Origin: an uncultured beta proteobacterium
GTDB lineage: Bacteria; Pseudomonadota; Gammaproteobacteria; Burkholderiales; Rhodocyclaceae
Reading direction: 5' to 3'
Length of the DNA stretch: 6,637 nucleotides
NCBI GenBank assembly: GCA_903932755.1
Contig: CAIZHL010000074.1
Span: 1 to 6,637, forward strand
In this document: positions 1-6,637 of the stretch, piece by piece
How the letters are laid out: each line of letters starts with the position of its first letter
Position numbering within the stretch: the stretch's first letter is position 1
Translations under genes and position numbers: made by a program
The notes under the pieces: generated by a model
Seen by the model: only the letters and a program-made list of their open reading frames with translations
Database searches by the model: none
What the model was told of the DNA's origin: nothing

Positions 1-3000
1 CAGGTTGGCGCGCTTGCCGGTATCCTTGGCCGCATGTCGCACCACGCGATGCAGGCGGTCGGCCAGGCTTTCGAAGGGCACCATGCGCACGCTCATCAGG
101 CGTTGCGACAATTCGCGGGAGAGACGCGCCTGGGCGACGATGGCCGCGTTGGCCTGGTCGAGATTGCGCATCAGGTTCTGCTGCACGGTCGCGACGTCGT
201 TCACGCTTTCGGCCATCATCCGCGCCACTTCCTGGAAGCGGGTGAAGCGGTCGAATTCGAGCGGATCGAACTCCAGCGAACGCTCGCTGGCCAGAGCCTG
301 TTGCGACTGCATCTGGGACTCGGCCTGGATCTCGACCTCGCGCAACTGCTTGCGCAGGCGAATCACGTTTTCCGTCAGTTCGAACAGTGATGTTTTCAAC
401 GCCAGCAGTTCGCCCTCAATGCGGCCGCGCGCGATGGCGACTTCACCGGCTTCATTGACCAGCTGGTCGACCAGGTCGGCGCGCACGCGCAGCTGCACCT
501 GCGCCGCCGGCGCGAAGGGAGCGGGTCGCATGGCATCGTGCGTGGCCGGCGCAGGTGTCGGCGCAAGTGCCGGTGACTGCGGCGCAACGCGTGCCGGAAG
601 GGGTGAATGTTCGGCCGGCGCTTCCTCGGCGGCCTGTGTTTCGACCGATACGTCGGGGCCCGTCGCAACGTGAGCGATGGGTTCCGCTTCAGGGGCTGCG
701 GCATCCGGATTGCGCAGACGCTCGATCAGCATCGCCGCGCGATCGTATGAGCTTTCCAGGCCGTCGATGGTGGCCGCCTGCACCGATTTCATGCGAACTG
801 CCTGGTCGATCCGGTCTTCCATCGAGTGCAGCAGTTCGCCGCAGCCCATGGCACCAGCCATCCGGGCGCTGCCCTTGAGCGTGTGCAGCGCGCGCTGGAG
901 CGTACGGGCAACTTCGGCGTTGGTCGGCGCGTCCCGCCATTCGCGCAGCGAGGTCCCGATGTCGCGCATGAGGTCGACGCTTTCTTCGAGGAAGAGCGGC
1001 AGGATCTGCGGATCGATCTCGTTTTCGATGCGGGCGGCGCGGCGCTCCGCGGCCGTGATGGTGACTTCCGGCAGCGCCGGTTCGACCTCCGGCACCTGCT
1101 CCGGTTCGATGACGGGCTCGGCCAGCGGCTCGACGGCGGGTTCCGTGAACATTGCCGGCGCCGGCTCGACAATCGGCTCGAAGCTCGGCTCGACGATCGG
1201 TTCGAAGGGCAATTCAGCGATCGGTTCGACGGTCGGCGCGAAGGTCGGTTCGAAAGGCAATTCAGCGACCGGCTCGAGGGTCGGCGCGAACGCCGGTTCG
1301 ACGGGCGCTTCAGCGATCGGCTCGAAGCTAGGCTCAACGGCAGCTTCGACGGCGGGTTCGAAGGTCGGTTCGAAGCTTGGCTCGAAGCTTGGCTCAGCGG
1401 TCGGCACTACCGCCGACATCATGGCATTGAGTTCGTCGGTGAGGGACATCTCCTCGCCCGGCATGCGGCGCTCCGCAACGGCTCCGAGCATGCCTTCCAG
1501 GGCGCCGGCGCAACGTGCAAAAACGAAGCGTTGCGCTTCGCTCGGAACGATCGCCTCCATGGAAAAGCGCGTCAGCGCATTCTCGAGTGCCCGGGCGAGG
1601 ATTGAAATCGGCATGAAACCGGTCGCGGCGGAAATGCTGGCGGTGGTGTGCGCGGCGCGGATGACGTCGTTGCCCGGTACCTCTTCAACGCCGAGCCGGG
1701 CTTGCAGCGTGGCGATGTACTCGCGGGTTTCATCGAGGTAGAGCTTGTAGAGGGTGGGCGCCACCTCGATGTTGCCGACCCGAACCGGCGGCGGCGAGGG
1801 GAAGCTGACGACTTCCGCCGATGGCTGCATCGGCGCCGCGGCTTCTTCGGTAGCAACTGCTTCGGCCACGACTTCGTCGGGCGGAACTTCCGCGGGGGCA
1901 ATTTCTTCCAGCGCAGCTTCCTCGGCGGCAATCTCCACCTGGGCCGTTGCTTCGAAAGTCGGCGCTGGCGACACGGCGGCGGCGTCGACGTCCTCGGCAC
2001 CGCCCAGGCTGTTGCATTGCCGGATCAACTCGCCGGCGTCGAAGTGGCGGCTGCCGCCACCTTCGAGCTGGGCGATCCACTCTTTGAAAATTCCGGCCGC
2101 GAGATCGAGCATTTCGAGCAAAGCGGGCGTCGCGGGGTGCGTCTCGTGCAGCCAGGCGTTGAGCACCTGCTCCACCGCCCAGCCGGCTTCGCCCAGGTCG
2201 CCGAGGCCGACCATGCGGCCGCTGCCTTTTAGCGGGTGGAAGCTGCGGCGCACCGTGACGAGCGATTCATGGTCGCCCGGCGAGGCGTGCAACATCGGCA
2301 GATGCTGGTTGATGGTCGCCAGGACTTCGTTGGCTTCTTCGAGGAAGATGCCCAGCAGCTCGGCGTCGAGGTCTTCCTCGCTGACATCCACCAGGCGGGA
2401 TGTTTCGGCCGAAGGTGCCGGAGTCTCGACCGGCGCAACCGGCGTTGCGGCAGCAAGTTCGGGCGGAGCTTCGAAGCCTTCCACGACGAAGTCGGGCAAG
2501 GCTTCTTCAGCGGCGACTTGATCCGCAGCAAGTTTATCGTGTTCCTGCCCCGGTTCCGGTGCAGCGGCAACGGCCTCCGCAACATGGTGCTGGGTTTCCG
2601 GTAGCGCGGGTGCGGCAGCCGGCGTCGCCGCCAGCGGCATAACGGGCTCGACTTCTTCGTCGATCGGTTTGGCGACCTGGGGCGGCGCAAGGATTGCGTC
2701 GATATCGGCGGCGCCGCCTTGCAACTGGGTGACAAAGAAGCCCAGTGCCGAAAGCTTTTTCGCCACATTCTCGAAATCGTCGGCTTGCGCCACAAAGCCC
2801 GGTGCGGCGAAACGCTCGATATCCTGCGCGCATTCCCCGAGCACGGCATTGGCGCGGTCCTGGCCGAGGACCATCAGCGCGCCCTGGATCTGGCGGATCG
2901 GTTGTGCGACTGCCGCCAGGGTGCCCTGGCGCGAAGTGTCGCGGAAGTAGGCGTCAAGCGTGGTTTCGATGGCGCCGAGATTGGAGCGGATTTCGCGCGC

Positions 3001-4329
3001 CACCGATTCGAGCAGCAGGCGCTCCTGGGCCCGGCGTGACATCGCGTCGAGATGCGGCAGGTCGAGCATGCCGAGCTCTTCGCCGCGTCCCAGGGCGGCG
3101 AGGCGGCTGACGACGGCGTCGGTCGAATGGGCGAATTCTGCATCCAGCGACTGGAAATTCTCGAGTGCGGATTCCGCGAGCACGAGTGCGGTGGCGATCT
3201 CCAGCGCCATGACCTCGTTGTGCCGTGCCGGATCACGGCGCAGCTGGTCGGTGTGTTCCAGGATGGCCGCGGTGAGTCGCGCGTAGTCGGCTTGTCCGGT
3301 GGCGGCGCCTTCTTCGGCGATCTTCGCGGCGCGTTCGTGGAATGGCGGCAAGGCTGCGGCGGTGCCGGCACAAAGCCGGTTCCAGTCGTCCTTGGCGGCC
3401 GCCAGCAATTCGCGCAAGCGGCGAATGATGGGCAACAGCCGTTCGGTCTCCGAGGGCGTCGCGGTGGGCACCATGCCGTCCAGCCTGTAGGCGGCACGCA
3501 CCACGGTGAGGGCCGCGCCGCCCGAGGTGGCACAGGCGGCCAGGTAGAGTGCTTCGCGCAACAGTTGCTCGTTCGCTTCGGCGGTGCCTTCGATGAACTT
3601 CTTGATCTGCGCGCCAAGGCGCATGGCGAACATCTTTGCCTGTGCGGCGTCGGGCAGGCCGTCGGCCGCCATGGCGTCGAGCACGCCGAGGGCGACCCAC
3701 CAGTAGGCGCGCGCGGCCGGCGTGCTGCGCGTCATTTCGATCATGGCCACCGAAACCTTCATTTCGGCAATGCCCTTCGGATCGCCCTTGAGCCATTTCA
3801 GCAGGCCGCGCTCAAAACCCAGGCGGGCTGCCTTGAGCCGGGCCGCGAGGGCATCGGGCGCAAGCGGCGGGATGTCCTTTTCACGTTTCGGCGGACGCTG
3901 GGTGAGATCGGGGAAAAACAGGGCGATCGGGCCGGGCGCCAACTGGCCGCGCGTGACCGCCATCGCCCGGTAAGGCGCAAAAAGCTTCAGTGGCTGGTCG
4001 GGATGGCCGGCCATCAGGTCGTCGAGATAGCCGCGCAGCGCGCCAAACCCGCCCTGGGCAGCATCGATGGCGGCGGCGGAATCGGGCGCGGTGCCATCGA
4101 CCAGTGCGGCCAGCAATTGCTCTATCGCACTGGCGAATTCGGTAATGCCGTCAAGCCCGACAATGGCCAGCGCACCATGGGCCTGATGCATGCTGGCGCA
4201 TGCCTTCTTCAGATCGTCGCCGGACGGGTCGGCGGCGTGGGCCGCAAGGCTCTGTCCGGCACGCTCAAGTGCAAGGTCGATTTCCCCCTTGACCCAGGAC
4301 AGCGGGCCGATGTCGAGATCCATGCTCAT
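1..4329 (-). CDS. chpA: ChpA/PilL multi-Hpt chemotaxis-type histidine kinase, 3' end outside the window
   Basis: This is the CheA-type kinase of the type IV pilus chemosensory pathway; it autophosphorylates on Hpt histidines and passes phosphate to PilG/PilH-type regulators. An open frame of 1,443 codons runs from 4329 to base 1 without a stop. Visible order: an Hpt-like N-terminal module with MHQAHG (H48); a FimL-like helical region (about 150-430) containing LLREALYLAA; an Hpt-like module with IRQIQG (R479 in place of His); canonical Hpt FHPLKGSGRM (H698); Hpt-like AHTTAS (H894); a P-x-x-E repeat linker (976-1055); canonical Hpt LHTLKGSARMAG (H1149); and a CheA-like dimerisation region beginning LVDQLVNEAGEVAIARGRIE near 1280 and reaching SVRMVPFESL near 1410. 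The ATPase, CheW and receiver domains expected of the family lie beyond the window. Start choice: an in-frame stop lies at 4420-4422 and no ATG, GTG or TTG occurs in this frame before ATG 4329; ATG 4323 (MDLDIGPLSW) is the alternative. It follows pilJ after 40 nt. Family assignment is firm; the symbol could equally be pilL. Confidence 0.95.
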   Translation of the reverse strand, partial: MSMDLDIGPLSWVKGEIDLALERAGQSLAAHAADPSGDDLKKACASMHQAHGALAIVGLDGITEFASAIEQLLAALVDGTAPDSAAAIDAAQGGFGALRGYLDDLMAGHPDQPLKLFAPYRAMAVTRGQLAPGPIALFFPDLTQRPPKREKDIPPLAPDALAARLKAARLGFERGLLKWLKGDPKGIAEMKVSVAMIEMTRSTPAARAYWWVALGVLDAMAADGLPDAAQAKMFAMRLGAQIKKFIEGTAEANEQLLREALYLAACATSGGAALTVVRAAYRLDGMVPTATPSETERLLPIIRRLRELLAAAKDDWNRLCAGTAAALPPFHERAAKIAEEGAATGQADYARLTAAILEHTDQLRRDPARHNEVMALEIATALVLAESALENFQSLDAEFAHSTDAVVSRLAALGRGEELGMLDLPHLDAMSRRAQERLLLESVAREIRSNLGAIETTLDAYFRDTSRQGTLAAVAQPIRQIQGALMVLGQDRANAVLGECAQDIERFAAPGFVAQADDFENVAKKLSALGFFVTQLQGGAADIDAILAPPQVAKPIDEEVEPVMPLAATPAAAPALPETQHHVAEAVAAAPEPGQEHDKLAADQVAAEEALPDFVVEGFEAPPELAAATPVAPVETPAPSAETSRLVDVSEEDLDAELLGIFLEEANEVLATINQHLPMLHASPGDHESLVTVRRSFHPLKGSGRMVGLGDLGEAGWAVEQVLNAWLHETHPATPALLEMLDLAAGIFKEWIAQLEGGGSRHFDAGELIRQCNSLGGAEDVDAAAVSPAPTFEATAQVEIAAEEAALEEIAPAEVPPDEVVAEAVATEEAAAPMQPSAEVVSFPSPPPVRVGNIEVAPTLYKLYLDETREYIATLQARLGVEEVPGNDVIRAAHTTASISAATGFMPISILARALENALTRFSMEAIVPSEAQRFVFARCAGALEGMLGAVAERRMPGEEMSLTDELNAMMSAVVPTAEPSFEPSFEPTFEPAVEAAVEPSFEPIAEAPVEPAFAPTLEPVAELPFEPTFAPTVEPIAELPFEPIVEPSFEPIVEPAPAMFTEPAVEPLAEPVIEPEQVPEVEPALPEVTITAAERRAARIENEIDPQILPLFLEESVDLMRDIGTSLREWRDAPTNAEVARTLQRALHTLKGSARMAGAMGCGELLHSMEDRIDQAVRMKSVQAATIDGLESSYDRAAMLIERLRNPDAAAPEAEPIAHVATGPDVSVETQAAEEAPAEHSPLPARVAPQSPALAPTPAPATHDAMRPAPFAPAAQVQLRVRADLVDQLVNEAGEVAIARGRIEGELLALKTSLFELTENVIRLRKQLREVEIQAESQMQSQQALASERSLEFDPLEFDRFTRFQEVARMMAESVNDVATVQQNLMRNLDQANAAIVAQARLSRELSQRLMSVRMVPFESLADRLHRVVRHAAKDTGKRANL
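715..1032 (-). other. Canonical Hpt domain of ChpA, phospho-acceptor H1149
   Basis: About residues 1100-1205. The domain opens with DPQILPLFLEESVDLM and carries LHTLKGSARMAG, an intact Hpt H-x-L-K-G-x-A motif with H1149 encoded at 883-885. It is the Hpt closest to the dimerisation and catalytic region, so it is the most CheA P1-like in position. Boundaries are approximate. Confidence 0.88.
1165..1404 (-). repeat. Twenty-unit 12-bp in-frame tandem repeat coding a P-x-x-E linker in chpA
   Basis: On the plus strand the stretch splits without gaps into twenty 12-bp units of the form YTCGAAGSTYGG, for example TTCGAAGCTTGG (1369-1380) and CTCGAAGCTTGG (1381-1392). Read on the coding strand, each unit gives one tetrapeptide, mostly P-x-F/V/A-E: PTAE, PSFE, PSFE, PTFE, PAVE and so on, ending PIVE, PSFE, PIVE (residues 976-1055). 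The phase is exact, so gain or loss of units keeps the frame. The repeat lies between the divergent Hpt-like module (H894) and the canonical Hpt (H1149), and probably forms an extended Pro/Glu linker. Similar but irregular EP-rich sequence continues to about residue 1089. Confidence 0.93.
1201..1344 (-). repeat. 48-bp higher-order repeat within the 12-bp array
   Basis: Blocks beginning at 1201, 1249 and 1297 are each 48 bp (four 12-bp units). The first two are near-identical and encode FAPTVEPIAELPFE and FAPTLEPVAELPFE. The third, 1297-1344, is more diverged. The pattern implies that four-unit blocks were duplicated after the basic array had formed. Confidence 0.85.
1465..1770 (-). other. Divergent Hpt-like domain of ChpA with H894
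   Basis: About residues 854-955. The domain opens with APTLYKLYLDETREYI and has AHTTASISAATGF where canonical modules have H-x-L-K-G-S. The histidine (H894, codon 1648-1650) is kept, but the usual Lys-Gly after it is replaced by Ala-Ser. The fold is probably kept; phosphorylation is uncertain. Confidence 0.65.
2050..2382 (-). other. Canonical Hpt domain of ChpA, phospho-acceptor H698
   Basis: About residues 650-760. The domain opens with DLDAELLGIFLEEANEVL and carries FHPLKGSGRMVG, with H698 encoded at 2236-2238. The L-K-G after the His is intact. It is flanked by Ala/Glu/Pro-rich linkers (about 558-648 and 775-845). Confidence 0.86.
2680..3010 (-). other. Hpt-like domain of ChpA lacking the histidine (R479)
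   Basis: About residues 441-550. The helix-rich segment ESVAREIRSNLGAIETTLDA leads into PIRQIQGALMVLGQD. Aligned on the G of H-x-L-K-G, the phospho-acceptor position is R479 (codon 2893-2895), so this module should not take phosphate by the usual route. Boundaries are approximate. Confidence 0.6.
3990..4305 (-). other. N-terminal Hpt-like module of ChpA with H48
   Basis: About residues 9-113. MHQAHGALAIVGLDG aligns position by position with FHPLKGSGRMVGLGD of the H698 domain: H48 (codon 4186-4188) matches H698, His51 replaces the Lys, and the Gly is kept. The downstream A-x-E-Q-x-L helix is also shared. Whether H48 is phosphorylated is unknown. Confidence 0.6.
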
Positions 4330-4369
4330 GTAAGGCGATTCGTCGTGCCGTGGTTGATGGGCGTTTTGA
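4330..4369 (-). other. pilJ-chpA intergenic gap without a recognisable Shine-Dalgarno
   Basis: Forty bases separate the pilJ stop (TGA at 4370-4372) from the first chpA ATG (4329). Read on the minus strand, the gap has no AGGA, GGAG or GAGG near either candidate ATG, and I see no strong hairpin or terminator. The contrast with the good site before pilJ suggests weaker or non-canonical initiation of chpA, which is an inference. Confidence 0.6.
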
Positions 4370-6412
4370 TCACACCTTGAAACCCGAGACCGAACCCTTG
4401 AGTTCGACGGCGAGTTCGGTCAGTTCGCCAATTGACACGGCGGTCTGTTGGGTGCTGGTGGTGGTCTGGCCTGTGATGCGCAGAATGTCCTGCATCGAAT
4501 CCGCCACCTTGGTAGCGATGTCCGCCTGCGTCTGGGTGTCGGCCGAAATCGCCTGAATCAGGCGGGCAAGATCCTGCGAAACGCTGGAGATTTCGTTCAG
4601 TGCCTGACCGGCGGCATCCGACAGCTTGGCGCCTTCAACCACGCCTTGCGTCGAGTGTTCCATGGCGGCCACGGCATCGTGCGTGTCGGTTTGAATCGTC
4701 TTGACGATGGCTGCAATCTGCTTCGTCGCTTCGCCGGATCGCTCGGCCAGTCGCTGCACTTCCTCGGCAACCACCGAGAAGCCGCGGCCCGCTTCGCCTG
4801 CCGACGCCGCCTGGATGGCGGCGTTCAGGGCCAGCACGTTGGTCTGTTCCGTAATGTCGGAAATCAGTTCGACGATTTCGCCGATCTCCTGCGAGGATTC
4901 GCCGAGACGTTTGATCCGCTTCGAAGTTTCCTGGATCTGGGTGCGGATTTCGTTCATGCCCGAAATCGAGTTCGACACGGCCGCCGAGCCTTTCTGTGCG
5001 GCCTCGAGAGATGCGCTCGCGACGCGGGCCGATTCCAGTGCGGACGTCGATACCTTCTTCATCGAACTGGCCATTTCAAGAACGGCCGCGTTGGCGCTAC
5101 GGATTTCGGTCGACTGCACCTCGGTTGCCGCAAGCAGTTCGTTGGACGTGGTTTGCGCGGCGTTCGAGGCGCTGGTTACGCGCAGGGCGGCATCGTTGAT
5201 GCGGCGCACCAGCACGGCGAGTTCCTCCACGGTGTAATTCACCGAGTCGGCAATCGCACCGGTGATGTCCTCGGAAACCGTGGCGCGCACCGTCAGGTCG
5301 CCGTCGGCGAGGTCGCCCATCTCGTTCATCAGCCGCAAAATGGCGCCCTGGGTTGCGTCCTTGTCCGCTTCTGCGACACGGCGCTGGTGATCGGCTTCGT
5401 TGCTGCGGCGCAGACCTTCGTCGTTGAAGGCCTTGACCATCAGCACCAGCATCAGCAGGGCCAGGGAACCGAACACGGCGGCCGAGATGGACGAGGCGTC
5501 CTGGTCGGCAATCTCGTTCTCGTAGGCATGCACAAGGTCTTCGGCGCTGGAGGTCATGCTGCGGAAGCCACCGACCAGAGTCGCCAGGGTGGTGCGGGCC
5601 TTTACCAGCGGCTTGAGGTCGCCCGTCAGGCTCGCAAGCGCAGGTTGCATCGATTTCAGGCTTTGGCCCAGCGGGCTGTCGGCCGGCGCCAGTTCTGTCG
5701 CGGTGGCGATGTCCTTGGCCAGTTGGGCGGCCACGGATTCGTCGAAGCCTGGGCCCCAGGCCAGTTGTGCCGCTGCGCGCGGGATTCGCTCCATCAGGTA
5801 AGGCATCTTGCCGCCGGCATCTTCCGCCGCTTCGGTGATGGCCTTGCCTTGCTTCGCCGCATCGGTGGCGAGGCGATTGATTGCGACCAGGCGGTTCTCC
5901 TGCGCCAGAAGAAGCGCGATGGCATCGCTCTGCTTCGACCAGCCTTCGCGCAAGGCGTCGAGTGCGGGCCGCGCTTCAAGGCTGGTGGCCGCCACCTTGA
6001 CGCCCTTTACTTCGCCGCCTTCGGCCAGATTTTCCAGCAGTTTGGCAAAGCTGTCGCGGGCGTCGCGCAGTTCGCTGAAGCCATCCTTTTGTCCCTGCAT
6101 GGCATTCAGGGCGGCCTTGGGTATCTGCTGGGTCAGCGGAGGAATGTGGCTGGCGACTGAAAGGTAGGTAGTGCCGCGAGCCGTGGCCTGTACTTGCATG
6201 AACACCGAGGCTACCGAGACCAGCAGGCTGATGAGAAAAACCGTACCCAGGATTCGAAACTGGGTCTGGATCTCAAGGTGGCCGATCAAGGGAAGTTTGC
6301 TGCCCCGGCTGGTCCGACGATCCACCGTGGGCATCCCGCCTGCCGCCGGTTGCCGGGTTGAGTTGCTGCGGCGGTCGAGGGTGGGCAACTTGAAGGGAAG
6401 CTTGAAGGCCAT
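4370..6412 (-). CDS. pilJ: PilJ, type IV pilus methyl-accepting chemotaxis transducer
   Basis: This is the inner-membrane transducer of the twitching-motility chemosensory system, which senses a pilus-linked signal and controls the ChpA kinase through PilI. From ATG 6412 it has 680 residues, an ordinary length for PilJ. A basic cytoplasmic tail (about 1-50) contains two similar DRR motifs. TM1 is at about 54-74, a mostly helical periplasmic region at 75-308, and TM2 ([19 protein letters not shown]) at about 311-329. A HAMP-like segment ([21 protein letters not shown]) spans about 364-384, and the cytoplasmic signalling coiled coil follows. The hairpin tip, about 522-550, carries [16 protein letters not shown] and then [10 protein letters not shown], the PilJ version of the MCP signature. 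The C-terminus ends GSVSGFKV with no CheR-binding pentapeptide. ATG 6412 is preferred over an in-frame TTG at 6418 because AAAGGA sits six bases upstream of the ATG and directly abuts the TTG. It lies 21 nt after pilI and 40 nt before chpA, so it is probably co-transcribed with both. Confidence 0.96.
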   Translation of the reverse strand: MAFKLPFKLPTLDRRSNSTRQPAAGGMPTVDRRTSRGSKLPLIGHLEIQTQFRILGTVFLISLLVSVASVFMQVQATARGTTYLSVASHIPPLTQQIPKAALNAMQGQKDGFSELRDARDSFAKLLENLAEGGEVKGVKVAATSLEARPALDALREGWSKQSDAIALLLAQENRLVAINRLATDAAKQGKAITEAAEDAGGKMPYLMERIPRAAAQLAWGPGFDESVAAQLAKDIATATELAPADSPLGQSLKSMQPALASLTGDLKPLVKARTTLATLVGGFRSMTSSAEDLVHAYENEIADQDASSISAAVFGSLALLMLVLMVKAFNDEGLRRSNEADHQRRVAEADKDATQGAILRLMNEMGDLADGDLTVRATVSEDITGAIADSVNYTVEELAVLVRRINDAALRVTSASNAAQTTSNELLAATEVQSTEIRSANAAVLEMASSMKKVSTSALESARVASASLEAAQKGSAAVSNSISGMNEIRTQIQETSKRIKRLGESSQEIGEIVELISDITEQTNVLALNAAIQAASAGEAGRGFSVVAEEVQRLAERSGEATKQIAAIVKTIQTDTHDAVAAMEHSTQGVVEGAKLSDAAGQALNEISSVSQDLARLIQAISADTQTQADIATKVADSMQDILRITGQTTTSTQQTAVSIGELTELAVELKGSVSGFKV

Positions 6413-6418
6413 GGTCAA

Positions 6419-6424
6419 TCCTTT
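6419..6424 (-). promoter_or_regulatory. Ribosome binding site of pilJ
   Basis: On the minus strand the motif AAAGGA is followed by six bases (TTGACC) and then ATG at 6412. This spacing is near-ideal and decides the start: the TTG at 6418 touches the motif and could not use it. It lies within the 21-nt pilI-pilJ gap. Confidence 0.8.
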
Positions 6425-6433
6425 GCGGAACGC

Positions 6434-6637
6434 TCAAAGAGCGATATCGAGGTAACGGGGGTCGGACAGCAGAGCGGGGATGCGCAACTGGGTCCAGAGC
6501 TGTTCTTGGGGATCCTTGAAACGGCCGCCGAGCCAGGGTGCCGGCTCACCGGGATCCTGAATCTCATGGTTGGCCGCTGACTCGGCGGCCGCATGCATCT
6601 CCAACTGCGGCCGCAGGCCCAGTGCGCGACGCACCAG
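6434..6637 (-). CDS. pilI: PilI, CheW-like adaptor, C-terminal fragment (5' end outside the window)
   Basis: The last 67 codons of a CheW-like coupling protein end at a TGA at 6434-6436, and the frame stays open to the window edge. The GTG at 6634 is therefore an internal Val codon, not a start. The visible part begins LVRRALGLRPQLEM, which resembles the last CheW-fold strand and helix. It continues through a Glu/Pro/Ala-rich insert to GGRFKDPQEQLWTQL and ends LLSDPRYLDIAL, typical of PilI C-termini, where a short W-x-x-L then DPRFL-like tail closes the protein. PilI links the PilJ tip to the kinase ChpA. Identification rests on this short tail and on the position directly upstream of pilJ. 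Without the rest of the gene, another CheW paralogue cannot be fully excluded, but the order strongly favours pilI. Confidence 0.85.
   Translation of the reverse strand: MVRRALGLRPQLEMHAAAESAANHEIQDPGEPAPWLGGRFKDPQEQLWTQLRIPALLSDPRYLDIAL

Noticed and set aside
1165..1404. Possible CRISPR array or iteron-type origin from the short repeats
   Set aside because: The units are 12 bp, contiguous with no spacers, and keep the chpA codon phase. They are best explained as a coding minisatellite.
826..1605. A plus-strand frame with Arg-Phe-Asp/Glu repeats (RFE/RFD type)
   Set aside because: Another antisense reading of the same 12-bp array, codon-anti-aligned with chpA.
677..1741. A plus-strand frame with Gly-Ser-Lys repeats resembling a low-complexity surface or collagen-like protein
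   Set aside because: The repeats are the antisense image of the 12-bp array that encodes the chpA P-x-x-E linker. There is no sign of a real gene on this strand.
3233..3796. Minus-strand frames of 100-250 codons overlapping chpA in other phases
   Set aside because: They are Arg/Pro-rich products of out-of-phase reading of GC-rich sequence. The in-phase chpA frame carries the recognisable Hpt motifs.
4330..4369. Possible terminator or small RNA between pilJ and chpA
   Set aside because: I found only a weak GGC/GCC pairing, with no stable stem and no U-tract. The gap is most likely just an operon spacer.
3052..4380. A 442-codon plus-strand open frame opposite the chpA N-terminus
   Set aside because: It has the same anti-aligned register as above. 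The product is a Gly/Arg/His-rich string with no domain, and chpA is continuous underneath.
4448..6160. A 570-codon plus-strand open frame opposite pilJ
   Set aside because: Its codons are exactly anti-aligned with pilJ codons, so a stop would need TTA, CTA or TCA in pilJ, which are rare in GC-rich genes. The product looks like no family and the pilJ frame is unambiguous.

Overview
The window is one strand-coherent stretch of a type IV pilus chemosensory (Pil-Chp, twitching-motility) operon, with every supported gene on the minus strand. In transcription order, from high to low coordinates, it holds the 3' end of a CheW-like adaptor (pilI, 6434-6637, 5' end outside the window), a complete transducer (pilJ, 4370-6412), and a very large CheA-type histidine kinase (chpA, also called pilL, 4329 down to base 1, 3' end outside the window). 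This is the usual pilI-pilJ-chpA order. The sequence is GC-rich. Gene order, the PilJ-type signalling tip and the layout of the ChpA N-terminus suggest a betaproteobacterium, perhaps Rhodocyclales-like. That taxonomic guess is an inference from protein style only.

Layout: 6434-6637 is the pilI C-terminus. 6413-6433 is a 21-nt gap with a good Shine-Dalgarno for pilJ. 4370-6412 is pilJ, 680 residues from the ATG. 4330-4369 is a 40-nt gap with no recognisable Shine-Dalgarno. 1-4329 is 1,443 codons of chpA, uninterrupted. The chpA part contains a FimL-like N-terminal half, five Hpt or Hpt-like modules (two canonical, H698 and H1149; three divergent, at H48, R479 and H894), Ala/Pro/Glu-rich linkers, and the start of the CheA-like dimerisation region. 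The window stops just before the ATPase domain. One linker is encoded by a striking array of exactly twenty 12-bp units (1165-1404), each giving a P-x-x-E tetrapeptide, with a 48-bp higher-order repeat inside it.

How the genes work together (family knowledge): PilJ receives a pilus-related signal in the periplasm, PilI couples it to ChpA, and ChpA phosphorylates response regulators (PilG/PilH class) that set pilus extension and retraction and, in some species, cAMP levels. I see no RNA gene, mobile element, CRISPR array, operon promoter or terminator. I do not see an undescribed system. The most interesting items are the in-frame 12-bp minisatellite in the kinase linker, the altered Hpt motifs, and the duplicated motif in the PilJ N-terminal tail.
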